Positions 56,166 to 64,000 of a stretch of 64,000 nucleotides of DNA are shown one piece after another. The stretch comes from Saprospiraceae bacterium (lineage in GTDB: Bacteria > Bacteroidota > Bacteroidia > Chitinophagales > Saprospiraceae): positions 1,054,001 to 1,118,000 of the forward strand of contig JADJNF010000008.1 of NCBI GenBank assembly GCA_016714445.1, written 5' to 3'. Each line of letters opens with the position of its first letter. Position 1 is the stretch's first letter. A program made the translations under genes and the position numbers. The notes under the pieces are model-generated. The model was not told the origin of the DNA and did not search any database. It saw only the letters and a list, made by a program, of their open reading frames with translations.

Positions 56166-57137
56166 TTGCTTAAGACATCACGGTTTATAAAAATACTGAT
56201 CATCCTTATCTTCGGAGGGCTGCTTTACTATCAACTTACCAAGGGTGAAGGTATAGAAGCTGTCTCGACCATCTGGAATAAACAAAAATATAATCTTCAA
56301 CTGACGTATATTTTGTTGGTTATTATTTTGACGCCATTCAACTGGTGGCTTGAAGCTTTAAAATGGCAAAAACTGATGTCTCCTCATCAACACATTAACA
56401 TTAAAAACTCGGTGCATACGATTCTGGCAGGAGTAGCTGCAGGCTTAGTGACACCAGCGAGAATCGGAGAATATGCAGGAAGATTAATCACTTCTGATCC
56501 CAGCCGCAAAACCCAGGTTATTTCTGCAACATTACTTGGGAGTATTTCTCAGAACCTATGTAATATTGTTGGTGGACTTATTTTTAGTTATTATTTTCTT
56601 AAATCAGTATTTCTTGTTACTTACCATGACCATTTGACGTTTATTACTATAGTTACGTTACAAGTGGGTTGCTTAGTAGGTTTGTATTATAATTTGCCAA
56701 AAGTGGCACATTTTATTGAAAGAAGGGCGGGAAATAGGTTTATACTTAAATATAGCTCCAAATTAAAAAGTCTTGACTTGTATAACACTTCTCTTCTAAA
56801 TAGTGTATTGGCCATATCTGCCAGCAGATATATTGTATATTTTTTGCAGTATATTTTTATCATGAAATTTTTAGGTTTGGATCACAGTTTTAGTGAGTTG
56901 GGTGGTAATATTGCTGGTATATATCTGATTCAAACAGGAATTCCCTTACCTGCTTTTTTAAGTATCTTTGCCAGAGGGGAGATTGCAGTCATAGTTTGGT
57001 CAGGTCTTGGTATCGATAAATTTATTGCCTTGGCTGCTACCTTCGGCTTGTGGTTAATCAATCTGATTTTGCCAGCTTTGATAGGAACCGTAATCCTGTA
57101 TAAAACCGATATAAATAAATATTTAAATAGTAAATGA
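56166..57137 (+). CDS. Flippase-like (LPG synthase TM / UPF0104) membrane protein
   Basis: A 323-residue polytopic membrane protein of the AglD/LPG-synthase-TM family, with about eight helices. Recognisable parts are NWWLEALKWQKLM and GVAAGLVTPARIGEYAGRL. No ATG lies in frame upstream because a stop at 56160 blocks it; the start is a TTG at 56166. It shares this family with the frameshifted gene at 41.2 kb but is intact. The substrate is unknown. It overlaps the next gene by four bases and heads a plus-strand run. Confidence 0.82.
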   Translation: MLKTSRFIKILIILIFGGLLYYQLTKGEGIEAVSTIWNKQKYNLQLTYILLVIILTPFNWWLEALKWQKLMSPHQHINIKNSVHTILAGVAAGLVTPARIGEYAGRLITSDPSRKTQVISATLLGSISQNLCNIVGGLIFSYYFLKSVFLVTYHDHLTFITIVTLQVGCLVGLYYNLPKVAHFIERRAGNRFILKYSSKLKSLDLYNTSLLNSVLAISASRYIVYFLQYIFIMKFLGLDHSFSELGGNIAGIYLIQTGIPLPAFLSIFARGEIAVIVWSGLGIDKFIALAATFGLWLINLILPALIGTVILYKTDINKYLNSK

Positions 57138-57979
57138 AATATTCAGTAAATCATCGCACAATATCTATTATCATTTTTACAATGGTGATGTTGATATTAT
57201 TGTCGTTCAATAGAACAGCAAAAACAGTAATCAGTGATGATTGCAGCATATCAAATTCTGTATTCCAGCATGGAGAGAAGTTGGTATATAAATTATATTA
57301 CAATTGGGGGCTTATCTGGATACCGGCTGGTGAAGTGATATTTACTGTCAAAGAATCTGATCATACCTATGAAATGAAAGCAATAGGAAAAACGTATAAA
57401 AGCTATGAAAGTATTTTTAAAGTAAATGACTATTTTTATTCGAAAGTAGATAAAAAAACATTGTTTCCAAAAAACTTTGTCAGGATTGTAGAAGAGGGAA
57501 ATTATAGACTTTACGATAGTATTTCATTTGATCAGGCTAGAAATATTGCTGTGTCATATCACGGTAAAACTAAAGAATCTGCAAAACCACAAATTCATGT
57601 AGTTAATCAATGTATGCAGGACATGGTATCAAATATCTATTATATGAGAAACTTTCATTCGGATGACATGAACAAAGGCGATAAATTTGCTGTAAAAATG
57701 TTTTTTGATAAAGAAGTTTTTCCCATCAACGTCAGATATGATGGCAAAGAAAAAAAAGACATTAAAGAGCTAGGAAAATTTAATACCATAATGATTATTC
57801 CGGATCTGGTAGAAGGTAATGTATTCAAAAAAGGGGATTATATGAAACTTTGGGTGTCTGATGACAAAAATAAAATTCCACTTTTGATAGAATCGCCTGT
57901 TTCTATAGGAAGTATAAAAGCAGTACTAAAGTCTCACAGTGGATTAAGATACACTTTGGATTCAAAAATAAAAGAGTAA
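57134..57979 (+). CDS. DUF3108-family envelope protein
   Basis: A 281-residue protein anchored or exported by an N-terminal hydrophobic segment (about residues 10-25). The mature part matches DUF3108: GEKLVYKLYYNWGLIWIPAGEVIF, then alternating strands, ending in IKAVLKSHSGLRYTL. DUF3108 proteins are believed to lie in the periplasm or outer membrane with a lipocalin-like barrel, but the ligand is not known. Translation is coupled to the preceding gene by an ATGA overlap. Confidence 0.82.
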   Translation: MKYSVNHRTISIIIFTMVMLILLSFNRTAKTVISDDCSISNSVFQHGEKLVYKLYYNWGLIWIPAGEVIFTVKESDHTYEMKAIGKTYKSYESIFKVNDYFYSKVDKKTLFPKNFVRIVEEGNYRLYDSISFDQARNIAVSYHGKTKESAKPQIHVVNQCMQDMVSNIYYMRNFHSDDMNKGDKFAVKMFFDKEVFPINVRYDGKEKKDIKELGKFNTIMIIPDLVEGNVFKKGDYMKLWVSDDKNKIPLLIESPVSIGSIKAVLKSHSGLRYTLDSKIKE

Positions 57980-57982
57980 GTT

Positions 57983-58588
57983 ATGTTAAAATTTACCGTT
58001 AAACAATTGCTATTTATTCTTATCATCGGTGTAATCATAATGGCAGGATTTTGGGTTTATATGAAAAGCCGTTTGTTTGAAGTCCGAAAAGCAGAGAATA
58101 CAACAATTGTTCTTGAAAAAATAAAAACGGTCACAAAATTAATCAGTGTTGAAGGTCAGTTTTCAGAATTGTATAACTATAAAGAATCTTATGAATATGA
58201 TTTTTTTAATCTCTTTTCCAAAAAAATCCTGCTTAGGGTCAATGCAAAAGTGTCAGTGGGATATGATTTTGAAAAAGTAAATATCAGTATAGACAGCTTA
58301 AATAGGACGGTGACGCTCAATGAATTGCCTCAGCCGGAAATCCTTTCCATTGATCACGATCTTGACTATTATGATATTAGCGAAGGTACTTTTAATCGAT
58401 TTACCACTGAAGAATATAATATGATCAACAGAAAAGCAAAAGAGTTGATAGCATCCAAAGCAAAAAATACACCCTTACTGGCTACCGCTGAAAAGCAAAA
58501 AAGCGAATACCTGACCATGATGGAAATGGCCCTTCAAAGTGCCGGATGGAAACTTATCATAAAAGGCGCAAAGCCGGTTCTTGATTAA
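57983..58588 (+). CDS. DUF4230-family membrane-anchored protein
   Basis: A 201-residue protein with an N-terminal transmembrane helix (about residues 8-26) and an extracytoplasmic DUF4230 domain that includes LEKIKTVTKLISVEGQFSE and LLRVNAKVSVGYDFEKVNI. Homologues occur across bacteria, but their role is unknown. It follows the DUF3108 gene by three bases and precedes the PorE-like gene by 13, in a tight operon. Confidence 0.83.
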   Translation: MLKFTVKQLLFILIIGVIIMAGFWVYMKSRLFEVRKAENTTIVLEKIKTVTKLISVEGQFSELYNYKESYEYDFFNLFSKKILLRVNAKVSVGYDFEKVNISIDSLNRTVTLNELPQPEILSIDHDLDYYDISEGTFNRFTTEEYNMINRKAKELIASKAKNTPLLATAEKQKSEYLTMMEMALQSAGWKLIIKGAKPVLD

Positions 58589-58601
58589 ATTATCTCGAAA
58601 A

Positions 58602-60539
58602 ATGAAATATATATTTGCTGTTATTTTTTTGCTTCAGTTCAGTTTTACCAATTTTGGTCAGATAGGTCAAGTGGAAAGTCTTACTGAAAATGAAAAAAAC
58701 ATGTTGGCGGAAGGTAAAAAGGCAGCACAAAAAGGCGACTTAAAGAAGAGCAATAAATATTTTGAAGCACTGATCAAATCAAAACCTGGTTTTATCGATG
58801 GTTTGCTCAGGCTTGCTACCAATCATTATCAGCTGAATAATTTTGAAAAATCAGAAGCTTTATTTCAGGATGCTATATCGCTTTCTCCTGACTATGACAC
58901 TGAAATGTACTTTTCTTTAGCATCTGTTCAGGCAGAAATGAAAAAATATCTTTCTGCAGCTGACAATTATGATAAATACATTCAAAGAGAAAAATCTAAA
59001 CCGGAAAAAATTATAAAAGCAATAAAACTTAGGGACAACCTTCGGTTTAAAGATTTTGCGTTGCAGCATCCTGTTCCTTTTCAGCCTTTGAATGCGGGCC
59101 CGACGATCAATACTACTTTTTCAGAATATTCACCTAGTTTGGCATTGGATGGATCATCGATGATATTTACAAGGAATGTAGGGCAGGAAGATTTTTATAT
59201 CGCTGCGATCGATAGTTTATCACAATTTAAACATGCTTCTCCACTTTTTAATCTGAACACATATCAAAATGAAGGAGCTCATGCGATTTCGGCAGATGGA
59301 AGATTTATGGTGTTTACAGCTTGTGACAGGCGGGACGTTTTTGGGAGTTGTGATTTATATTACTCAATGCTACTCGATAACAAATGGACTTTACCTGTAA
59401 ATATGGGCAACAGAGTAAATTCGGCTGCTTGGGATTCTCAACCAACCCTGTCTGCAGACGGGCGTACTTTGATATTTTCAAGTCGCAGATTGGGTACTAA
59501 AGGCGGGGCGGATTTATGGGCTACGTGGCGGGATGAAAAAAACGCCTGGGTTACTCCGGTTAATCTTGGGTCAGTCATAAATTCTTCAGGCAATGATGAA
59601 TCTCCATTTTTGCATCCGGATGGACAGACTTTATATTTCAGGTCAGACGGACATGCAGGTATGGGTAATTATGATATCTTTTACAGTAGAAAAAATGAAG
59701 ACAATGATACCTGGCAAAAACCTGTAAATATAGGATACCCGATAAATACTGAAGGAGCAGAAGGAGCTTTTATTGTTTCTTTGGATGGCAAAACAGCATA
59801 TTTTGCAAGTGATACAGACTTCTCATCCGGTAAAAGCAAAGGAAATCTGGATATCTATTATTTTAATTTGTACGAAGAGGCAAGGCCCAAACCTTCCAGT
59901 TTTATAAAGGGTTATGTTACCGATGCAGTTACAGGTCAGCCACTTAAAGTAAAAGTAACCATTAAAGATCTTTCTTCAGGAAAAAACAACTTTACTTTAA
60001 CTACTGATAAGGATGGCTATTTCATAAGTGGTATGTCTGTAGGTAAAAATTATGCCTGTATCATTCAACACAAAGATTACCAGTATTATGCTCAAAATTT
60101 TAATCTTATTCGTGAAGATAAGTTACATCAACCATATTTACTTAATATAGCTTTATTGCCCGTGACTAAAATTATAGAAATCGGTGAAAACGTGCCTGTT
60201 GTTTTGCAAAATATATTTTTTAGATCCGGCTCGGCTGAGTTGTTGTCCGAATCAGATACAGAGATTAATCTTCTCTATTCTCTTTTGCTTGAAAATCCTG
60301 AGCTAGATATTAAAATTACAGGTTATACCGACAACGTGGGAAAAGAAACAGATAACTTAATGCTTTCCGAACAAAGAGCTGCAGCAGTTGCTCAGGCTTT
60401 GTTTGCCAGGGGAATTGATACTAAAAGAATCCAATCAGAAGGCAAAGGAGAATCATTACCCATTGATACCAATGAGACCGAAGAAGGAAGGCAGAAAAAC
60501 AGAAGAACAGAATTTATCTTAATAAAAAAAAATAAATAA
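58602..60539 (+). CDS. PorE-like TPR/PD40/CRD/OmpA protein
   Basis: Starting at 58602 with a signal peptide (MKYIFAVIFLLQFSF), the protein has 645 residues; an upstream in-frame TTG at 58581 is rejected. Its parts are, in order: TPR helices (about 30-150), a PD40/WD40-like propeller (about 160-420, with repeated SADGRT and SPFLHPDGQTLYF motifs), a carboxypeptidase-regulatory-like domain (about 430-515), and a C-terminal OmpA peptidoglycan-binding domain (TGYTDNVGKETDN...LSEQRAAAVAQAL). This is the layout of PorE, a T9SS component, though paralogues are common in the phylum. Confidence 0.85.
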   Translation: MKYIFAVIFLLQFSFTNFGQIGQVESLTENEKNMLAEGKKAAQKGDLKKSNKYFEALIKSKPGFIDGLLRLATNHYQLNNFEKSEALFQDAISLSPDYDTEMYFSLASVQAEMKKYLSAADNYDKYIQREKSKPEKIIKAIKLRDNLRFKDFALQHPVPFQPLNAGPTINTTFSEYSPSLALDGSSMIFTRNVGQEDFYIAAIDSLSQFKHASPLFNLNTYQNEGAHAISADGRFMVFTACDRRDVFGSCDLYYSMLLDNKWTLPVNMGNRVNSAAWDSQPTLSADGRTLIFSSRRLGTKGGADLWATWRDEKNAWVTPVNLGSVINSSGNDESPFLHPDGQTLYFRSDGHAGMGNYDIFYSRKNEDNDTWQKPVNIGYPINTEGAEGAFIVSLDGKTAYFASDTDFSSGKSKGNLDIYYFNLYEEARPKPSSFIKGYVTDAVTGQPLKVKVTIKDLSSGKNNFTLTTDKDGYFISGMSVGKNYACIIQHKDYQYYAQNFNLIREDKLHQPYLLNIALLPVTKIIEIGENVPVVLQNIFFRSGSAELLSESDTEINLLYSLLLENPELDIKITGYTDNVGKETDNLMLSEQRAAAVAQALFARGIDTKRIQSEGKGESLPIDTNETEEGRQKNRRTEFILIKKNK

Positions 60540-60546
60540 AGTCTGA

Positions 60547-60915
60547 TCAGATCAGCTTCATACCAGCTATTAAAGCTAGTACTCCGGCCAATAAACTCAA
60601 ACTAACATACCCTGCACCAAGTAGTAGTTGGTCTTTTTGCATATAGGTATAAATTTCATATCCGAAGGTGGAAAAAGTGCTGAATCCACCACAAAATCCC
60701 GTAGCAAGAAGCAGTCTGTATTGTTCGCTGAGTTGATGATTCAATTGTTTTTGGATCAATATTCCGAGTATAAAACAGCTCAATACATTTGCAAGTATAG
60801 TTCCAATTGGAAAATTCAAATATTGCTGCCCTGAATAATTAAGCTTTTGTGCCAGAAAATATCGGCATACACTTCCTGCTCCTCCCCCCAAAAAAACGAG
60901 AAACCAATAGATCAT
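60547..60915 (-). CDS. crcB: Fluoride ion channel CrcB/Fluc
   Basis: A 122-residue four-helix membrane protein that exports fluoride as an antiparallel dimer. It has GGGAGSVCRYFLAQ, GTILANVLSCFILG, with the conserved channel Asn, and GFCGGFSTFSTFGYE, the Na+-site/phenylalanine-box region. It overlaps the upstream transferase gene by four bases. I looked for, but did not find, a fluoride riboswitch ahead of this operon. Only seven bases separate it from the convergent PorE-like gene. Confidence 0.95.
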   Translation of the reverse strand: MIYWFLVFLGGGAGSVCRYFLAQKLNYSGQQYLNFPIGTILANVLSCFILGILIQKQLNHQLSEQYRLLLATGFCGGFSTFSTFGYEIYTYMQKDQLLLGAGYVSLSLLAGVLALIAGMKLI

Positions 60916-61967
60916 GAAGATGAATTTTTTTTCCTTTTTTCCACCATTCCGGAAGCCAGAAATGTCATCAATAATGCCAGACTTAATATGGTAATGAGCA
61001 ACATCAGATTTCCTATATCCTGTAGCATAACTGCCAGAATGATAAATAAAATATTGGTCATAAACAGTACCCCGGTAGCTTGCATATGCGACAGTCCAAG
61101 ATCAATCATAATATGGTGAATGTGTTTTCTGTCCGGGTCAAATGGGGATCTGCCTTCCACTATCCTTAATATAAATACCCTTAATGTATCAAACAGCGGA
61201 AGAATAAGGATAGCCATAGCAATAGAAGGGGCGGATCTGAAAGTATAGGGCGAATCTTCTATTACATTATGCAATTCGATAAATTTGATAGCAAGGATGG
61301 AACACACCAATCCCAATAACAATGCTCCGGTATCTCCCATAAATATTTGTGCAGGAGTAATATTGTACTTTAGGAAAGCGACCAAAGCACCGCCGAGGGC
61401 AAACGCAACTATGGATATCTCTATACTGCCTACCAGATAAAACCAAATGCCCAAAACAAAAGTAATGAGTAGTCCCAGGCTTCCTGAAAGTCCGTTAATA
61501 CCATCAATCAGGTTAAAAGCATTGATAATAACTATAATGGTGAAAATCGACAAAAAAATACTGGCATATTCAGGGATTTCATAAATACCAAAAAATCCGT
61601 AGAGACTGGTTAATCTTATATTTGCTCTGAATACCAGAATCCCTGCGGCAAATAATTCTCCAAGAAATTTTTTTGATGGCGAAATCGGGTCAATATCATC
61701 TTTTGCACCAATAAGAAAAATAATAATAAACGAACAAAGAATATACTGAAGATCTCCAAAATAATTGAATGGCGTCCAAAGTATAATAGAAAATAGTGTA
61801 CCCGCAAATATACCTATACCTCCTAAAGAAGGTGTACTGACCTTATGAGACCTTCTGTCCCCTGGTTCATCCATTAGGTTTTTCTTTATTGCCAGATGGA
61901 TAATCGATGGTATAGCCAGATAAGTCAGTGCAAAAGAAGTAATAAAAGCTAAAATAATTTCATACAT
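60912..61967 (-). CDS. WecA/TagO-like undecaprenyl-phosphate glycosyl-1-phosphate transferase
   Basis: A polytopic transferase (351 residues from the ATG at 61967; a GTG at 61970 is adjacent) of the MraY/WecA family that starts lipid-linked polysaccharide synthesis. Motifs are GIGIFAGTLF, NAFNLIDGINGLSGSLG, FMGDTGALLLGL and the WecA-type DPDRKHIHHIMIDLG, where the HIHH element separates it from MraY. The likely acceptor is undecaprenyl phosphate and the donor a UDP-HexNAc. It is the first gene of an operon with crcB. Confidence 0.9.
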   Translation of the reverse strand: MYEIILAFITSFALTYLAIPSIIHLAIKKNLMDEPGDRRSHKVSTPSLGGIGIFAGTLFSIILWTPFNYFGDLQYILCSFIIIFLIGAKDDIDPISPSKKFLGELFAAGILVFRANIRLTSLYGFFGIYEIPEYASIFLSIFTIIVIINAFNLIDGINGLSGSLGLLITFVLGIWFYLVGSIEISIVAFALGGALVAFLKYNITPAQIFMGDTGALLLGLVCSILAIKFIELHNVIEDSPYTFRSAPSIAMAILILPLFDTLRVFILRIVEGRSPFDPDRKHIHHIMIDLGLSHMQATGVLFMTNILFIILAVMLQDIGNLMLLITILSLALLMTFLASGMVEKRKKNSSS

Positions 61968-61976
61968 CACAAATAC

Positions 61977-62018
61977 TTTGACAGGTCAAATATATACAGC
62001 AAATACGGAAAAAAGAAA
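61977..62018 (-). promoter_or_regulatory. Putative transferase-crcB promoter with overlapping palindrome
   Basis: On the minus strand TATATTTG (61987-61994) is a full -7 match and TTTC (62015-62018) lies 20 bases upstream as a near -33 box. The palindrome TTTGAC-AG-GTCAAA (61977-61990) overlaps the -7 box and the predicted start point, a good site for an operator. Confidence 0.5.
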
Positions 62019-62123
62019 TCCAAAAGGTATATTACTGGAAATATAATAAAGCTGATAGCTAAATTTTCTAAGTTTGAAAGAAATTTTTGTAAACCAATTT
62101 ATTTCAGATATAAATGGAGCTGC

Positions 62124-63381
62124 CTACTTTATTTCAAAACCTAAAGAAATCAAATCCTTCCAAAATCCGGGATAAGATTTGGAAATGACTTCCGGGTTAT
62201 TGATTTTTATCGGAAAAAGCAAACCCAAAGGTGCAAAAGCCATAGCCATTCGGTGGTCGTTGTATGTATCTATTTCGGGGATACCGGTCAGATCAGCTGT
62301 CGCCTTTCCTTCCTGCATATAATATTCAATGGCTGTTTTTTTTGAAAATTTTGCTGGCATTTTATTTAAATATACCTGTATTTTTGCGTGTTCTTGTTGC
62401 AAAGCTGCAATTCTGTCTGTCTCTTTTATCCGTAAAGTCTGCAATCCTGTAAACAATCCATGTGTACCCAACCCTCCGCAAAGTACAGAGATACTTTGTG
62501 CAATATCCGGTACCTTGATAAAATTGTATTCAAAATGTTCTGGTGGATTTAATTCCTTTTCTTTTTAAAAGCCGGACCTGATGATCTCCAAAAACAGACT
62601 CTATACCAAAAAAATTTCCTATTTCTGATATTGCTGAATCTCCCTGAAGACTATCTACATGCAATCCCTTAAGAATGATATCAGCAGTTTCACTCAGACC
62701 CGCGATAGTATAATAATAGGAAGCTGCGGACCAGTCTGCTTCTACATGAAAATCTCGTGGTATATATTGCTGATGGCGAATGGAAATGGTTTTATCTTCC
62801 CAGTCAACTCTAACACCAAAATATGACATTATTCCTATGGTCATTTCAATGTATGGCCTGGATACGATTTCTCCTTCAAGATGTATTTTTAGTCCATGAG
62901 TTAATACCGGAGCAATCAGCAACAATGCTGAAATATACTGGGAACTAATATCTGCCGGAAGGGAAATTTCATTTTTCCAAAGTCCGGAGGAGGGTAGTAT
63001 TCTTAATGGGGGAAATCCTTCCTTTTCTACATATTCAATATTTGCGCCTAGGTAATTTAGTGCATCAACCAATGCTTTTACAGGTCTTTGTTTCATTCTA
63101 TCTGACCCCGTAAGTATATGTTTTTCTGATTTTATAGCAAGATATGCAGTGAGGAATCTAAATGTTGTGCCTGCATGATGTGCATCAAGTGTCTCCTCAT
63201 TACTGTGTATCAGTTGTTCCATTGAATACGTATCATCACTCTCGGATAAGTTAAATATTTCAAACTTCTGGTGGCATAGTGCCTTTATAAGCAACACACG
63301 GTTAGAAATACTTTTTGAGCCGCTCAAGGTAATTTCTCCCCTTATATTTTTATTTGGAGAATATATATTAATAGCATTCAT
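62124..63381 (-). CDS. aroA: 3-phosphoshikimate 1-carboxyvinyltransferase (EPSP synthase), frameshifted
   Basis: EPSP synthase joins phosphoenolpyruvate to shikimate-3-phosphate. The first part starts at 63381 (MNAINIYSP) and contains LSGSKSISNRVLL and HHAGTTFRFLTA. It runs out of frame at a five-T run (62562-62566, plus strand). Removing one base there links KELNPPEHFEYNFIKVPDI to GGLGTHGLFTGLQTLRIKETDRIAA and the end DTYNDHRMAMAFAPLGL, so every catalytic block is present. Being normally essential and otherwise clean, the gene more likely reflects a sequence error than true loss. It follows the OsmC gene by four bases. Confidence 0.88.
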
Positions 63382-63385
63382 GAAA

Positions 63386-63796
63386 TCAAGCTTTTTTCCA
63401 CACAAACTCCAGTACTTGATGCAGATCCGTGTGAAGACTTAAGGCAACCGGGCAAGTTCTTGCGGCAGTTTCCAGTATTTTTTGTTCTTTTGATGAGTAC
63501 AAAGAATCAGGCATGATTAATTTAACTTCAACAGATGAGATTCTTCTTGGATCTGATGCCATTATTTTGGTTATTTCCAGTACGGTACCATCAATATTAA
63601 TATTATGATTGTCGGCTGCGATACCCATAATAGTAACCATACATGTACCTAGAGAAGTTGCGGTTAAATCTGTAGGTGAAAATGCTTCGCCCTTGCCATT
63701 GTTGTCTATCGGAGCGTCTGTGATGATGGTTTGTCCAGATCTTAAATGAACACATTCTGTCCTGAGTCCGCCCAGATAGGTTACTTTTGAAGTCAT
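63386..63796 (-). CDS. OsmC/Ohr-family protein
   Basis: A 136-residue protein of the OsmC family, which reduces organic hydroperoxides through two cysteines. One Cys lies in ATSLGTCMVTIMGIAA and the second in ARTCPVALSLH, the expected placement. It starts with an ATGA overlap on the phoH stop and is followed four bases later by aroA, so phoH, osmC and aroA form one transcript. The peroxide specificity is unknown. Confidence 0.9.
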   Translation of the reverse strand: MTSKVTYLGGLRTECVHLRSGQTIITDAPIDNNGKGEAFSPTDLTATSLGTCMVTIMGIAADNHNINIDGTVLEITKIMASDPRRISSVEVKLIMPDSLYSSKEQKILETAARTCPVALSLHTDLHQVLEFVWKKA

Positions 63797-64000
63797 TTAT
63801 TATTATTTAAAAGGTCGGATAATGGTTTGTTTTCATCTCTTACACTTTCTCGCATTGCATCTCTTGTTTCTCTTAATTTCAGTTTTTCGGCTTCGTCCTG
63901 CTCGTCAGATGCATCATAAGATTTTATTATTTCTTTCACAAGCCTGTGTCTGACCACATCTTCTGAGCTGAGAAACAGCTGACCTATTCCATCTATTGGC
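63793..64000 (-). CDS. phoH: PhoH-like ATPase, C-terminal end only
   Basis: The last 68 residues of a protein whose start lies beyond the window. The segment SSEDVVRHRLVKEIIKSYD is the conserved C-terminal part of PhoH-family P-loop ATPases, associated with RNA metabolism and phosphate stress. A charged helical tail (DEQDEAEKLKLRETRDAMRE) follows. The TGA overlaps the OsmC ATG. The nucleotide-binding part cannot be seen, so the assignment depends on this short region. Confidence 0.75.
   Translation of the reverse strand, partial: PIDGIGQLFLSSEDVVRHRLVKEIIKSYDASDEQDEAEKLKLRETRDAMRESVRDENKPLSDLLNNNK

Noticed and set aside
60916..62123. Fluoride riboswitch for crcB
   Set aside because: No matching conserved riboswitch core was seen upstream of crcB or of the preceding transferase gene.

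Overview
This 64 kb window is AT-rich chromosomal DNA from a member of the Bacteroidota. The evidence is a mutY-ssb-gldE-gldD gliding-motility cluster, a secreted protein with a type IX secretion (T9SS) C-terminal sorting domain, a PorE-like TPR/PD40/OmpA protein, many lipoproteins, promoters of the TTTG-N20-TAnnTTTG type, and the lack of obvious Shine-Dalgarno sequences. A Saprospiria/Chitinophagia-like environmental lineage is my guess; the phylum is firm and the order is not. No tRNA, rRNA, CRISPR array, prophage or plasmid functions were seen. Most genes are housekeeping or envelope genes, and one decayed insertion sequence is present.

Layout. 1-10.8 kb (minus strand): 5'-terminal three quarters of aroB, three secreted serine hydrolases of the class C beta-lactamase fold, a penicillin-acylase-type Ntn hydrolase, a cyclophilin lipoprotein, and two small proteins of unclear function. 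11.2-19 kb: lycopene cyclase, smpB, a HEAT-repeat/cyclophilin lipoprotein, an RND/MMPL exporter and pgi. 19-24.3 kb: a small isomerase-like protein, a lipoprotein, a glutamate-cysteine-ligase-like enzyme fused to CBS domains, a secreted esterase and its small partner. 24.3-29.3 kb (minus strand): gldD, gldE, ssb and mutY, then two tandem, nearly identical ECF sigma factors with good promoters. 29.9-33.5 kb: two FKBP lipoproteins, DsbD, and a stand-alone copy of the DsbD alpha domain. 33.8-40 kb: fabH, a thioredoxin-SPOR protein, hutI, a T9SS cargo protein and a probable outer-membrane barrel. 40.8-46.5 kb: panD, a frameshifted flippase-like membrane protein, hldE C-terminal-type adenylyltransferase, a lipoprotein, an acyl-CoA dehydrogenase with an SCP2 protein, and a terminator. 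46.8-48.1 kb: an IS4-family element with perfect terminal repeats and a multiply frameshifted transposase. 48.2-56 kb: acyl-ACP thioesterase, prfC, lpxD, two exported CFFCG-motif proteins, and a LolD/FtsX-type ABC transporter whose permease has a histidine-rich loop. 56.2-60.5 kb (plus strand): second flippase-like protein, DUF3108, DUF4230 and the PorE-like protein. 60.5-64 kb (minus strand): crcB, a WecA-like transferase, frameshifted aroA, an OsmC protein and the end of phoH.

Themes. Tandem paralogy recurs (serine hydrolases, sigma factors, FKBPs, DsbD alpha domains, CFFCG proteins). Envelope protein folding and export is the dominant function: cyclophilins, FKBPs, DsbD, Trx-SPOR, Gld and PorE-like proteins. 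The most interesting unassigned unit is the putative metal-related ABC/CFFCG operon at 53.1-56.0 kb. The most interesting non-coding signals are a hairpin-forming small-RNA candidate at about 40.12-40.20 kb and inverted repeats at 20.17-20.27 kb, 29.36-29.39 kb and 1.07 kb. Two otherwise intact genes (aroA and the flippase-like gene at 41.2 kb) each carry a single-base shift at or beside a homopolymer run, so sequence error should be considered.
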